Positions 1 through 9,490 are shown, counted from the first letter of the stretch. The stretch: DNA of 64,000 nucleotides from an uncultured Granulosicoccaceae bacterium (GCA_938007995.1 CALLLW010000002.1:96759-160758), one strand, 5' to 3'. Numbers and translations are program-made. Notes: generated from the letters alone by a model not told the origin.

Positions 1-39
1 CGTTGTGATGTTGAGTCATACTGCTAAGCCGTGGTTGCT

Positions 40-2106
40 TTAAGCGTACTGCTTTATTTGATCGACGACAGATGTAAAGCCGGAAGATAGAGTTTTTATA
101 TCTTCAGAAGTCTCACCGAGCTGATTAGTGCTCGCTTTGCTTTCGACACGTCCGCATACTTCTGCCAGTCCTGAAGCGCCTACATAGGCACTACTTGATT
201 TCAAGGTGTGAGCTGCCATTTTGACTTTGTCGCAATCGTTAGCGGCAACACCTTCCTGAATTGCAGAGATTAGCTCTGGTGATTTCTCAATGTACATATT
301 GACAATACGAGCTAATATGTCCGGTTGTCCTGGTCTTTGCAGCGACTTGATAGCGTTCAGCGCTGTTTCATCTATTTCTATATTCATGTGGTTTTCAGAG
401 GAGTATTGACTGGGTTCGATGGTTTCGTAGTCGTTGTTGTTACACAGGTTGTTTGGTGTTTTGGTAACCCACTGTTCAACAACCCGTGACAGGTCGGTTG
501 GATAGATTGGTTTACTCAAATAGTCGTTCATGCCTGCTTCTATGCACAGATCTTTGTCGCTCTGCATGCAGTTAGCCGTCAATGCTATGATTGGCGTATT
601 GATATTCTTTTCCCGCATGGTTCTGGTGGCATTGAAGCCATCCATAACAGGCATCTGGCAATCCATCAGTACCAGATCGATATTGTCGTTCTGCAGAATA
701 CTGTCAACTGCCTCTGCGCCATTGTTTGCTACCACAACTTCATAACCCATCGATTCAAGCATGGTTGTGGCTACTTCCTGATTAATCGGGTCATCTTCTG
801 TAAGGAGAATGCGTGTTGTACGATTGGGTGCCGGTATGCGTGTAGATTGCTTTTCGCTGTGAATAACGCTATTGATTGTTTCATAAAGCAAAGCCTGTCT
901 TGCAGGCTTAAGCATGGATTTCGCAATGCCACGTTGCTCGAGATCGGACTGACTCAAATCCACCACAGAGGAAGTGAGCAACATTAGACGCAGGTGCGCA
1001 GCGTAATCTTTGCTTTGAATATGTTGAGCGAGCTCCAAACCATCCATATTCGGCATATTGAGATCAAGAATAGCCAGTTGAAATGGCTGTTCCTCAGCTG
1101 CTGCTGAATCGAGCATTTTTAGTGCGTCTTCACCGGAGTTCGCACATTCCACCTGTAACTCCCATTGTTGCAACTGCAGGGACAGGATCTCGAGGTTTGT
1201 TTCTGTGTCGTCAACGATCAGCACTCTTGTTCCCTGCAACAGATTCTTACCAATCTCGTTGATAGCGCTATTACTGGCTTCCTTGAATTTAAGGCTGAAG
1301 GCAAAGCATGATCCCTGTCCCGGGCTGCTCTGCATGGCGATTTCGCCCTGCATCAGGTTGGCCAATTGGTTGGCTATGGCAAGCCCGAGTCCGGTGCCCC
1401 CATGCTTTCTGGTGCTGGAACCATCAGCTTGCGCAAAAGACTTAAAGATCTCTGCCTGCAGTTCTGGTGCTATACCGGCTCCTGTGTCCTGAACCGCAAC
1501 AGTGTGCTTACTGCTTTGTGGATCAACGGTTGTTGTGATTACTATTTCGCCGGAATCGGTGAACTTGACAGCGTTGTCCACCAGGTTGGAGATAATCTGA
1601 CGCACTCGAAACTCATCGCCGATCACCGGCTGATGGAGTGTGTCTTCAGCGACAAACCGCAACGTAATACCTTTAGCATTGGCCTTGCTTTCATAATGGC
1701 TGCAGATATCGTGAATCATTTTTTGCAACAGGAAGACGTTTTCTTCGAGTGCCAGCTTGCCATGATGCAAGCTGGAGAAGTCCAGCATGTTATTAACCAC
1801 GAACAGTAACGACTCTGTTGAGCGGGCGATTGAACTTGTAAAGTTTCTCTGCTTTTCAGTGAGTCTGGTGTCGTTTAACAGCTCGGTCATCCCAAGAATG
1901 CCGTTGATAGGTGTGCGAATCTCATGGCTGATATTCGCTAGAAACTGGTTTTTCAGTTTCCCCGCCACCAGTGCTTCGTTCTGTGCAGTGGATAATTCTG
2001 TTTCTAGCGAGCGTAGTGCTTTTTGCAGACGTGCAATTTCTCTTTCTGCAGTGTCTGCGCGTCGCTCCAGTTCCGCCAGGCTATCTAGGTTTTGATCGTC
2101 GCTCAT
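40..2106 (-). CDS. Soluble hybrid sensor histidine kinase with two receivers and an HPt domain
   Basis: This 688-residue protein has a complete phosphorelay in one chain. An N-terminal coiled coil (about residues 10-50) leads into a HisKA domain with His61 in HEIRTP. The ATPase domain follows with N-box (about 172-183) and GTGLGL (237-242). Receiver 1 has Asp348, receiver 2 has Asp482, and the C-terminal HPt has His633 in AAHTLKSSS. There is no signal peptide or membrane segment, so it should be cytoplasmic and take its input through the coiled coil or a partner. The order is like BarA/ArcB without the membrane part. It is divergent from a periplasmic binding protein and a membrane hybrid kinase that lacks HPt, so it may supply HPt function to that kinase (inference). 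The target regulator is not in the window. Confidence 0.93.
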   Translation of the reverse strand: MSDDQNLDSLAELERRADTAEREIARLQKALRSLETELSTAQNEALVAGKLKNQFLANISHEIRTPINGILGMTELLNDTRLTEKQRNFTSSIARSTESLLFVVNNMLDFSSLHHGKLALEENVFLLQKMIHDICSHYESKANAKGITLRFVAEDTLHQPVIGDEFRVRQIISNLVDNAVKFTDSGEIVITTTVDPQSSKHTVAVQDTGAGIAPELQAEIFKSFAQADGSSTRKHGGTGLGLAIANQLANLMQGEIAMQSSPGQGSCFAFSLKFKEASNSAINEIGKNLLQGTRVLIVDDTETNLEILSLQLQQWELQVECANSGEDALKMLDSAAAEEQPFQLAILDLNMPNMDGLELAQHIQSKDYAAHLRLMLLTSSVVDLSQSDLEQRGIAKSMLKPARQALLYETINSVIHSEKQSTRIPAPNRTTRILLTEDDPINQEVATTMLESMGYEVVVANNGAEAVDSILQNDNIDLVLMDCQMPVMDGFNATRTMREKNINTPIIALTANCMQSDKDLCIEAGMNDYLSKPIYPTDLSRVVEQWVTKTPNNLCNNNDYETIEPSQYSSENHMNIEIDETALNAIKSLQRPGQPDILARIVNMYIEKSPELISAIQEGVAANDCDKVKMAAHTLKSSSAYVGASGLAEVCGRVESKASTNQLGETSEDIKTLSSGFTSVVDQIKQYA

Positions 2107-2406
2107 TTATATCCTATCGCTGTCTGGCTATCCATGTATATGCCAGATGTAGCGTGATCGTGTGTTGGTGTACAGACTGTCTCGACGTTTGCTGGATTTA
2201 TTTGAGTTGTTGTCTCAAATTATTGATCAAGTGCTGGCAATTTGAGGTTGGCGGGCGTTCCGGTAAGGAACGGCTCAATAGATTTGTACTGTTGCCGACA
2301 CAGCGGGGGCAAGCAAAAAAGTGCGGCAGCGCTTTTTTCTGTATAGCCGGGTTGTCAAAGCTGGTATCTGAAACCGTAACAAGCCTGCACACTAAGCGGA
2401 AGAAAA
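2107..2406. other. Divergent intergenic region between hybrid kinase and PhnD-like gene
   Basis: These 300 bases separate two divergent genes and should hold promoters for both. The only clear structure is the hairpin followed by T residues at 2315-2338. I could not assign -35/-10 elements with confidence, and reading frames here are short and unconvincing. Confidence 0.5.
2315..2338 (+). terminator. Terminator-like hairpin upstream of the PhnD-like gene
   Basis: A 10-bp stem (2315-2324 pairing with 2329-2338, one G-T pair) encloses the loop ggca, with A6 on the left and T6 on the right arm. It could terminate transcription in either direction. It sits about 70 bases before the start codon at 2407, so it lies in the leader if the promoter is farther upstream, or insulates the gene if the promoter is closer. 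Confidence 0.5.
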
Positions 2407-3372
2407 ATGAAAGATATTTTCAAAAAGACGGCAGGTTATGCTGGAATAAGCCTGTTGGTCTTGGCCGGTAGCGCGTTTGCGAACAACTTAAACGACGATC
2501 GCATCACATTAAGCATTGGTCTCAATACCTCAAGCAAACCATCTGCGATGGTAAAAAAATTCAAGCCTGTGGTGTCTTTACTGGAAAAGAAAGTCGCACA
2601 GAAGCTCGGCAAACCGGTGCAGATCAGAATGCAGATTGCCAAGGACTCTAATAAAGGTATAGAGAACCTTGCAAGCGGAAAAGTTGACTTTGCGCGCTTT
2701 GGTCCAGCCACCTACGTGGAAGCCAAAACCGAGAACCCTCAAATACAGATTCTGGCGATTGAAAGTCGGAATCGCACAATCTCGAGCAACGGGATAATTG
2801 CCACTGGACTGCATAGTTCCATTCGCACACTTGCTGACCTGAAAGGAAAATCATTTGCGTTTGGCAGTGAGCAGTCAACAAGTGGACGTTTTATGGTGCA
2901 GCAGTTTCTGCTGAGAAATGGTATTGCTGCAAAGGATCTTAGTCGTTATGAGTATCTGGGCCGCCATGACATTGTTGGCGCCAAGGTAAGTAATGGTGAT
3001 TTTTCAGCAGGTGCCATGTCGGAATCAACGTTTAGATTGTTGCTTACAGAAGGCGAAAAAATCAGAGAGTTGGCAAGATTTCCGACAGTGTCGAACCCGT
3101 GGGTGGCGCGTGCCGGAATTGATCCTTCAGTGCACAGCGCGCTGAAAATCAGTTTAATGGAAATCAGTAATTCCGATGTGGCGTTACCACTGGAGTTTAA
3201 TGGATTTGTTGAAGGCAACGACAGGGACTATCGTGTAATCGCTGATTCGATGAGCAATAATCACCGTTTTTTTGACGATAATAATAGAAAGTCCGTTGAA
3301 TGGGTTCTTGCGACGAGCAAGAAAATCAATAATGTTGGCGGTAAAAATATTCCTGCAGACTCCGGTAACTAG
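2407..3372 (+). CDS. PhnD-like periplasmic substrate-binding protein
   Basis: The 321-residue protein starts with a Sec signal peptide (cleavage probably after SAFA, about residue 25). It continues as a phosphate/phosphonate-type (PhnD/SsuA-like) binding protein: an opening strand LSIGLNTSS, the segment SGKVDFARFGPATYVEA, and a hinge region with LADLKGKSFAFGS. Family members usually feed ABC importers, but no permease or ATPase gene is adjacent. Instead the next gene, 77 bases downstream and on the same strand, is a membrane hybrid kinase with a periplasmic domain. By analogy with LuxP/LuxQ and TorT/TorS, it may present a ligand to that kinase (inference). The ligand cannot be read from sequence. 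The start is supported by GGAAGA upstream. Confidence 0.85.
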   Translation: MKDIFKKTAGYAGISLLVLAGSAFANNLNDDRITLSIGLNTSSKPSAMVKKFKPVVSLLEKKVAQKLGKPVQIRMQIAKDSNKGIENLASGKVDFARFGPATYVEAKTENPQIQILAIESRNRTISSNGIIATGLHSSIRTLADLKGKSFAFGSEQSTSGRFMVQQFLLRNGIAAKDLSRYEYLGRHDIVGAKVSNGDFSAGAMSESTFRLLLTEGEKIRELARFPTVSNPWVARAGIDPSVHSALKISLMEISNSDVALPLEFNGFVEGNDRDYRVIADSMSNNHRFFDDNNRKSVEWVLATSKKINNVGGKNIPADSGN

Positions 3373-3400
3373 AATCCGGCTGTGGTAATCAGTTTGTAGG

Positions 3401-3433
3401 CAATTGTGTACAAAAAAGAAAAAAGCACAATTG
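3401..3433 (+). promoter_or_regulatory. Inverted repeat CAATTGTG/CACAATTG before the membrane kinase
   Basis: An 8-bp perfect inverted repeat (3401-3408 and 3426-3433) with an A-rich 17-base centre lies 16 bases before the kinase start codon. It could be a weak hairpin between the two genes or a protein-binding site. No T-run follows, so a terminator is unlikely. Confidence 0.3.
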
Positions 3434-3449
3434 ATATTCGGAGTGGAAG

Positions 3450-5723
3450 ATGCCAGTTCAGTTACTAAAAAAGTATAAACTTCAGAGCATACTGTTTTTT
3501 AGTTTGACTTTGACTTTTGCAAGTGTTGCTTATATTACAGGTGAATATATGCGCACAGTGCAAACCAGTACTCTCGAAGACAGTTTTCAGAAGCACAGTC
3601 AGAAAACCTTCAGCATGCTATTTGCCACCTCTCTTGACGCGGTGTTGAGTGAAGATACCCCTGTACTTGAAACCATCGTGGCTCAGTCTATCGAGCTTGA
3701 CCCTGAAATTCATGAGTTGTCGATAGTTAATGAGTACAAGCAAGAGCTTGCCGCCTGGAAGAGTCCGCAGAATATTTCTGACTCGTTAAAAATACCTTTT
3801 CAACAGGATGTTGTTTTTGAGGGCGAGTCCTTCGGGTCAATCTCTATTATATGGGATGCAAGTGTGCAGCGACAGACCGTTAGAGATCATGTCAATCGAA
3901 TCTGGATGTACACGCTATCTGCGTTCTCTTTGATCGCATTACTGGTAATGTTGGTTATCATGAAACTGGTCATTGCACCTATCAGGGCGATTCATAACCG
4001 GCTTGTTGAGATTCAAATGGATCAGCAGGGTGAGCCGATAAAAGTTCCAGCTGCGCGTGAGCTTGATGAGCTTGCAGTGACAGTAAATGATTTGGGTAAT
4101 CTTATAGAACTTAAACAGGCAAGAGAGAAAGAGCTTGAAGAAACCTCCCGATCGAAATCGGAATTTCTCGCCAATATGAGCCATGAGCTGAGAACGCCAA
4201 TGAACGGTGTTCTCGGCATGCTGAACCTGCTGAGTAAAACGGAGCTCGATACCAGTCAATCTGATTGTGTTGATACAGCGGTTTCCTCCGGGAAAAACCT
4301 GTTAAACCTGATCAACGATATACTTGATTTTTCAAAAATTGAGGCTGGCCGGCTTGAGTACGAGTCAATAGACTTTAACCTGTTGTCTTTGGTCGAAGAC
4401 ACTTGTAGTGCTCTGGCGACTCAAGCACATAATAAAAACCTTGAGCTCGTGACTGATCTTGACTTTACAATTCCTGTCATGGTCAACGGAGACCCGACGC
4501 GATTGCGCCAGGTGCTCACCAATTTAATGGGTAATGCGATTAAATTTACCACTGAAGGCGAGATTATAGTTCGCACACGGTATGTTGATTCAGCAGCTGG
4601 TGTGGTGTCTTTTGAAGTACAGGATAGCGGAGTAGGTATTGATGCTAAAGCCATAGATGCCATTTTCGAATCATTTGCTCAGGCAGATGGTTCAACAACC
4701 CGACGATTTGGTGGTACCGGGTTAGGGCTGTCTATCTCCAAGCAGCTAGTTGAAGGTTTGGGTGGGCAGATCACTGTGACTTCTGAGCCGGGTAAGGGCA
4801 GTACCTTTGGCTTTACCATTCCATTTCGCTCTTGTGATGAAGTGGTGGCTGAACCAAAAGTATTCAATCTATTGGTCGGTGCTAATGTAGTGCTGTTGGA
4901 GGGCAACGATACTGCGCGCAAGATGTTGGCGGATTGTCTTGTGGCATTAGGGGCAACGGTATACGCGTTTGAATCTGCGGTGAAGGGGCTTAGTCATTTA
5001 AGTGGTGGCGAAAAAGAAAATCTTGATGCAGTTCTTGTCTCGTCCAACCTCACGGATATGAGTGGCAACGAGTTTGTTCAGGTGCTTGCTGGTAATCGCG
5101 GCTTGGACAGTGTGAAGGTGATGTCGCTGGTGTACATGAGCAGCCAGTCTCAGGATTTGTTAGCCAACAATAATGAACGTGTCAGCGCGCATCTCACTAA
5201 ACCTGTGCGTCTGGACTCACTACATACTATTCTTGGCGATCTGATACACGGAGACAGCGCGCCTGAAAAGTCTGCAGAAGCATCGGAAAGTGCACAGTCT
5301 GAAGCGCAAGCCGATGGCGGCCGAGTGCTGGTTGTGGAAGATAATGAAATTAACCAGATGGTTGCAAGAGGTATGCTTGAGAGCCTGGGATACGATGTTG
5401 AGACGGCAGACAACGGCGTGTTGGCTCTTGAAGCACTTGAAACCCAAATCTATGACGTCATCTTGATGGATTGTCAGATGCCGGAGATGGATGGCTACGA
5501 AGCGACTCGTAGAATCCGTGTCCACGATAATCCAAACGTTGTCGCCACTCCCATCATTGCGCTTACCGCTAATGCGATGTCAGGTGATTCGGAAAAATGC
5601 ATAGCTGCCGGTATGGATGATTATCTGTCAAAGCCGTTTGAGCCGGAGCTTTTTGAAGAGAAGATCCGACACTGGGTTCAAAACGGTGCTTCAGGCAGGG
5701 CACAGACGCGCAACGCTGCATAG
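3450..5723 (+). CDS. Membrane hybrid sensor histidine kinase with a degenerate first receiver
   Basis: The 757 residues read as: transmembrane helix (about 12-30), periplasmic sensor of about 120 residues, second helix (about 152-175), HAMP linker (about 175-228), HisKA with His245 in SHELRTP, ATPase with GTGLGL (422-427), receiver 1 (about 475-600) and receiver 2 (about 624-745). In receiver 1 the phosphoacceptor aspartate is replaced by Ser531 (VLVSSNL where LLDxxM is usual) and the acidic pocket reads LLEGND, so it should not be phosphorylated. Receiver 2 is intact with Asp674. There is no HPt, so phosphate must leave through a separate HPt, possibly the one in the divergent kinase at 40-2106. 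The upstream PhnD-like protein is the likely periplasmic partner. Confidence 0.92.
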   Translation: MPVQLLKKYKLQSILFFSLTLTFASVAYITGEYMRTVQTSTLEDSFQKHSQKTFSMLFATSLDAVLSEDTPVLETIVAQSIELDPEIHELSIVNEYKQELAAWKSPQNISDSLKIPFQQDVVFEGESFGSISIIWDASVQRQTVRDHVNRIWMYTLSAFSLIALLVMLVIMKLVIAPIRAIHNRLVEIQMDQQGEPIKVPAARELDELAVTVNDLGNLIELKQAREKELEETSRSKSEFLANMSHELRTPMNGVLGMLNLLSKTELDTSQSDCVDTAVSSGKNLLNLINDILDFSKIEAGRLEYESIDFNLLSLVEDTCSALATQAHNKNLELVTDLDFTIPVMVNGDPTRLRQVLTNLMGNAIKFTTEGEIIVRTRYVDSAAGVVSFEVQDSGVGIDAKAIDAIFESFAQADGSTTRRFGGTGLGLSISKQLVEGLGGQITVTSEPGKGSTFGFTIPFRSCDEVVAEPKVFNLLVGANVVLLEGNDTARKMLADCLVALGATVYAFESAVKGLSHLSGGEKENLDAVLVSSNLTDMSGNEFVQVLAGNRGLDSVKVMSLVYMSSQSQDLLANNNERVSAHLTKPVRLDSLHTILGDLIHGDSAPEKSAEASESAQSEAQADGGRVLVVEDNEINQMVARGMLESLGYDVETADNGVLALEALETQIYDVILMDCQMPEMDGYEATRRIRVHDNPNVVATPIIALTANAMSGDSEKCIAAGMDDYLSKPFEPELFEEKIRHWVQNGASGRAQTRNAA

Positions 5724-5798
5724 GCTTGGCAACATTTTCACCAATGATTCCTGGTGAAGCCCGTTTACAAATTTTTTTTATTGAACAGAAAAAGCTAC

Positions 5799-6326
5799 AT
5801 GAAAAATACCAAAAATCTCAATCGGGTTGAACGACTGTTCGGCACTCGTGTAGAGGGGGTCTACACCATCAGTGGAATCGTTCACATGATAAGGAATGAG
5901 GCTGAATTACCCTACGTACGGGAAGGCGAAATAATAGTCGCAGATCGCATTGATTCCGAGTGGCGGGATCAGCTACGATTAGCCAAAGCGATCATAGAAA
6001 ATGCGGACGCACCAGACTCAGTCGCTGAAAAGATAAGTCAACAGTACAGTCTTCCGGGAGTGATTAATGTACCAGGAGCCATGGAGCTGCGGTCTGGTGA
6101 TATTATAACAATCTATGGTGACGGTGAGATAGAAAGAGTGTTCGAGAAAAGAGCACCGGATTCACCAATGAGAGTGTCTGTGCCAGCAGCGGTTTCTGCC
6201 CGCAACGGACACGGCATCATTGCCGCTGAAAATGTTGTGTCTTTTAACGGAGCCAAGGCAAAGCAAAATCAGGAATTAACTGACGATCAAGGCAGTAATG
6301 AAATCAGCGTTGATAGTGCTGAGTAA
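5799..6326 (+). CDS. Stand-alone PEP-utilising enzyme mobile (swivel) domain lacking the catalytic histidine
   Basis: The roughly 175-residue protein aligns by eye with the phosphohistidine swivel domain of PEP synthase and pyruvate phosphate dikinase. It has GEIIVADRIDSEW (like GDVLVTDMTDPDW), then AKAIIEN, then a helix, then LPGVINVPGAMELRSGD and the final strand with GDGEIERVF. In true enzymes the loop before the helix reads GGxTCHAA with the phosphorylated His; here it reads ADAPDSVAEK, so the His is gone. There is no ATP-grasp or PEP barrel domain. A regulatory or binding role is inferred. The start is uncertain: ATG at 5799 gives MKNTKNLNRVERL, while a GTG at 5754 would add 15 residues. 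The acidic C-terminal tail looks disordered. Confidence 0.65.
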   Translation: MKNTKNLNRVERLFGTRVEGVYTISGIVHMIRNEAELPYVREGEIIVADRIDSEWRDQLRLAKAIIENADAPDSVAEKISQQYSLPGVINVPGAMELRSGDIITIYGDGEIERVFEKRAPDSPMRVSVPAAVSARNGHGIIAAENVVSFNGAKAKQNQELTDDQGSNEISVDSAE

Positions 6327-6359
6327 CATCTATCTCTGCTAATCAAAACGTCATACATA

Positions 6360-7430
6360 ATGCATCAACTGAAAATCTGGCCAGTGATCTTCAGCTTGCT
6401 CGCTTGTGGTTGTTCTTTACAACACCACACAGAAAGAGCGGAGCGGATATGGTTAAATGCCGGTTCTACAAATAGTCTCGTTCATCGTGCTGAATTACGC
6501 GATTCAGTGCCAACCGATGAGGCGAGTACCGTGGACCATTCATTCCTTACCGCTTCCGGCGCTGATACCTATTACAGTGGCCAGACTCAATCGTCTGCGA
6601 TAACCGAGCTGAGTGGTGTTGCCGCAGTTATTGGTCAAAGGAACAAGTACTGGGGAGTGAACGACAGTGGTAACCAGGCTTCGCTGTTTGCTTTTGATCT
6701 GACTGGCCGGCATATAGCAGATATTGATCTCTCCATTAGTAACAGAGACTGGGAAGATCTTGCTACTTTTACCTTGAATGGAGAAAACTGGATAGCTCTG
6801 GCGGACACGGGTGATAACCTGCAAAGACATGCGGTGAGTACCATTTATATCTTCAGGCAACCTGATGTTAATAATCCGCCGGACCAGTTGGCACCGTTCA
6901 GAGAAATTAATTTTTCATATGAAGGCGGACCAAGAAATGTTGAGTCGATGGCGGTTTCCGTTGCTGAAGGCAAAATATACCTGATTGCCAAAGACGATTC
7001 TGACCCGGCACTCTATACATTGCCACTGGTACCAGTTAATGCCAACAGTCAAGACCAAAATACGGTTGCCATACGCGTAGGTCAGTTGGCTTCGTTGAAT
7101 GCATCCTCTGATGATGTTTGGTGGGAACGTACCTTTGCACGCAAGATACTTTTTGAGGCGACAGCAGCAGACATCAATGTTGACAACAGAACGGCAATTG
7201 TTGCGAACTACCGTCATGTTTATCTGTTCAAACGTGACGAGGCAGAGAGCTGGGCGCAGGCATTTTCGCGTAGTCCGTTGATCATCAGCAGTCATCGAAT
7301 GCAACAGAGTGAAGCAGTGGCTTTTGCCGCAAAAGGTGATCAAATACTGGTTGGCAGTGAAGGAATAAATGCGCCGTTGCTGGTTATCAGACCGGTCAAT
7401 TCTGCACTTACAGCCGCTGCCGTAAAATAA
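6360..7430 (+). CDS. Predicted lipoprotein, propeller-like
   Basis: The 356-residue protein begins with a short lipoprotein signal peptide ending in LLACGC (lipidated Cys at about 17 or 19). The body repeats aromatic and Asp-rich strands typical of a beta-propeller: GVNDSGN, LFAFDLTGR, NRDWEDLA and ALADTGDN. The last two recall uncharacterised bacterial propellers of the SdiA-regulated/phytase-like type. No catalytic residues can be assigned. It follows the PEP-swivel gene by 33 bases on the same strand and may be cotranscribed. The function is unknown. Confidence 0.7.
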   Translation: MHQLKIWPVIFSLLACGCSLQHHTERAERIWLNAGSTNSLVHRAELRDSVPTDEASTVDHSFLTASGADTYYSGQTQSSAITELSGVAAVIGQRNKYWGVNDSGNQASLFAFDLTGRHIADIDLSISNRDWEDLATFTLNGENWIALADTGDNLQRHAVSTIYIFRQPDVNNPPDQLAPFREINFSYEGGPRNVESMAVSVAEGKIYLIAKDDSDPALYTLPLVPVNANSQDQNTVAIRVGQLASLNASSDDVWWERTFARKILFEATAADINVDNRTAIVANYRHVYLFKRDEAESWAQAFSRSPLIISSHRMQQSEAVAFAAKGDQILVGSEGINAPLLVIRPVNSALTAAAVK

Positions 7431-7628
7431 TGCATGCTTACTAATTAGTGTGTTGCCGAGATGCCCGGAGCACGAGGGGCACGGAACACAGCAGGGGGGG
7501 CAACAGTTGTGTACAAAACCGGCGTGAATGCTTAGTGACCTCGCTACAGGTAAAAAGACACTGTTCGGAGATTCACATTCCAGCGTAGCTGGCTTATCAT
7601 CTTGCGCACCCCGAATCGAGACCGAACC

Positions 7629-7952
7629 ATGCCGAAAGTAACCTTTATTGATGCCGACGGAACCCGACACGACGTCGAAGGCAAAAATGGTATCAGCCTG
7701 ATGGAAATTGCTATTGCCAGTGATATTGAAGGGATCGAGGCTGAGTGTGGGGGCTCCTGTATGTGTGCGACCTGTCATTGCTACATTGAAGATGACTTCG
7801 CTACGAATATTCCTGCAATTGAAAGCGATGAAGACGAGATGCTCGGCTTTACCGCTGCTGACAGAAAATCCTCCAGTCGACTGAGTTGCCAGATAAAGAT
7901 GTCTGATGAATTAGACGGCATTGAAGTGCATCTGCCTGACGAACAAAACTAG
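7629..7952 (+). CDS. [2Fe-2S] ferredoxin, adrenodoxin/putidaredoxin type
   Basis: The 107-residue protein has the four cluster ligands of vertebrate-type ferredoxins: Cys40, Cys46, Cys49 (C-x5-C-x2-C in CGGSCMCATC) and Cys87. It carries one electron from a flavoprotein reductase to an oxygenase or biosynthetic enzyme. The start MPKVTFIDADG at 7629 fits the family; a longer frame from 7602 would add nine unlikely residues. The reductase gene begins two bases after its stop, so the pair forms an operon. No cytochrome P450 or Rieske oxygenase lies nearby, so the terminal acceptor is unknown. Confidence 0.93.
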   Translation: MPKVTFIDADGTRHDVEGKNGISLMEIAIASDIEGIEAECGGSCMCATCHCYIEDDFATNIPAIESDEDEMLGFTAADRKSSSRLSCQIKMSDELDGIEVHLPDEQN

Positions 7953-7954
7953 CT

Positions 7955-9226
7955 GTGTCCGGCGAGGTTTCTGCGGTAAGTTCTGATGCTATTGTTATTG
8001 TAGGTGGCGGGCAGGCAGCCGTGCAGGCGTGCCTGTCACTGCGCAAAGAGAAAGTCACAGCACCCGTTATCGTGCTTAGCGAGGAATCGGAATATCCGTA
8101 CCATCGCCCGCCGTTGTCAAAATCCTATTTGTCAGGCGAAACAGATGACGCCAAACTGACCATGCGGCCAGCGGCTTTTTATGAATCCAGAGATGTGCAT
8201 ATCAACCTGAATCACACGGTGACATCTGTCAATGCTGTTGATCAGGTCGTCTCAACACAGGCAAGTGATATTAACTATGGATCGTTGATTCTCGCGACTG
8301 GTGCAAGGCCAAGGCCGTTGCTGTTGGCAGGTGCTGATCTTGAAGGCGTTCATCTGCTCAGAGATGTGCAGCAATCACGCAAAATTAAACAAGAGCTTGA
8401 AACCGCTCGTAACGTTGTGGTGATAGGCGCCGGGTTTATCGGGCTTGAGTTCGCCGCTGTTGCGAGGTCTTTAAGCGTTAATGATGCAGAACGTCGCGTT
8501 AGCGTATTTGAAGTGCAGGATAGAGTCATGTCGAGAGCGGTGTCGGCTGAAGTGTCTTCATGGTTTGAGCAGATGCATCGTGATAATGGTATCGAGATTC
8601 ACCTGCAGGAATCTGTCACCCGACTTAACAGCCAGCCAGGGAATGGTGGACAAAAGATCAGCTCTATCGTTACCGCAAGCGGGCGCGAGGTTGAATGTGA
8701 TTTGTTGCTGGTTGGTATCGGCGTTGAGCCTAATGTTGAACTCGCTCTTGAAGCAGATATGATTTGTGAGAATGGCATTCGCGTAAACGAGTTTTGTGAA
8801 ACCTCAGCGCCAAACGTATTTGCAATCGGAGACTGTGCTTTTCACCCGAACCCGTTCTACGGAAATAAAATGATCCGGCTCGAATCTGTGCAAAACGCAA
8901 CAGACCAGGCACGCACAGTTGCCGCAGCGATAGCAGGCAGGAAAAAACCATATCATTCTGTGCCTTGGTTCTGGTCAGATCAGGGCGAGCATAGCTTGCA
9001 AATGACGGGCTTGTCGGACAACGCTGATCTGTTCGTGCGCCGCGACGGAGACTCTGCAAACAGCTTTTCAGTCTTTCATTTTTCTGCAGATCGATTGCAA
9101 AGCGTTGACTCTGTGAATTGCCCGCGTCACCACATGCTGGCTCGAAAACTTATCTCAGAGTTGACCAGCCCAACTCCGGAACAGGTTGCTGACCCGCAGT
9201 TTGATTTGAAATCGCTGATTAGTTGA
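7955..9226 (+). CDS. Ferredoxin reductase, putidaredoxin-reductase type FAD protein
   Basis: The 423-residue flavoprotein has an N-terminal FAD-binding motif (IVGGGQAAVQA, about residues 14-24), the YPYHRPPLSKSYL signature of this reductase family, an NAD(P)H-binding GAGFIGLEFA motif near residue 156, and a second FAD contact at NVFAIGDCA. It should pass electrons from NAD(P)H to the ferredoxin encoded just upstream. The start is GTG at 7955, immediately after the ferredoxin stop, which suggests coupled translation. The C-terminal reductase domain ends normally and no key residue is missing. Confidence 0.93.
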   Translation: MSGEVSAVSSDAIVIVGGGQAAVQACLSLRKEKVTAPVIVLSEESEYPYHRPPLSKSYLSGETDDAKLTMRPAAFYESRDVHINLNHTVTSVNAVDQVVSTQASDINYGSLILATGARPRPLLLAGADLEGVHLLRDVQQSRKIKQELETARNVVVIGAGFIGLEFAAVARSLSVNDAERRVSVFEVQDRVMSRAVSAEVSSWFEQMHRDNGIEIHLQESVTRLNSQPGNGGQKISSIVTASGREVECDLLLVGIGVEPNVELALEADMICENGIRVNEFCETSAPNVFAIGDCAFHPNPFYGNKMIRLESVQNATDQARTVAAAIAGRKKPYHSVPWFWSDQGEHSLQMTGLSDNADLFVRRDGDSANSFSVFHFSADRLQSVDSVNCPRHHMLARKLISELTSPTPEQVADPQFDLKSLIS

Positions 9227-9490
9227 TCGCCGTAAACTGCTAAGGCGCATCATTACTCTGACCTGTCGACAATCATCATTACTTCCGGTGTAACGATCGA
9301 TCTGCGTTAGCAGAGGGTCTGACGCGCAGATGATGATCCAGTTATTTGTGCATTCTGTGACAATCATCCTGTCATCTGTGGCGGTCGTGCACTGAACTTG
9401 CTCAGGTAGTCATCACGTCATGACTGATGTCTTGTAAAAAACATCGTTTCGTGCACTATTGAGCCAGTCCTAACCTTGAAGGTTTCTGCC

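Noticed and set aside
1205..2095. Plus-strand reading frames inside the first hybrid kinase
   Set aside because: They are antisense shadows of a gene with complete, well-ordered domains.
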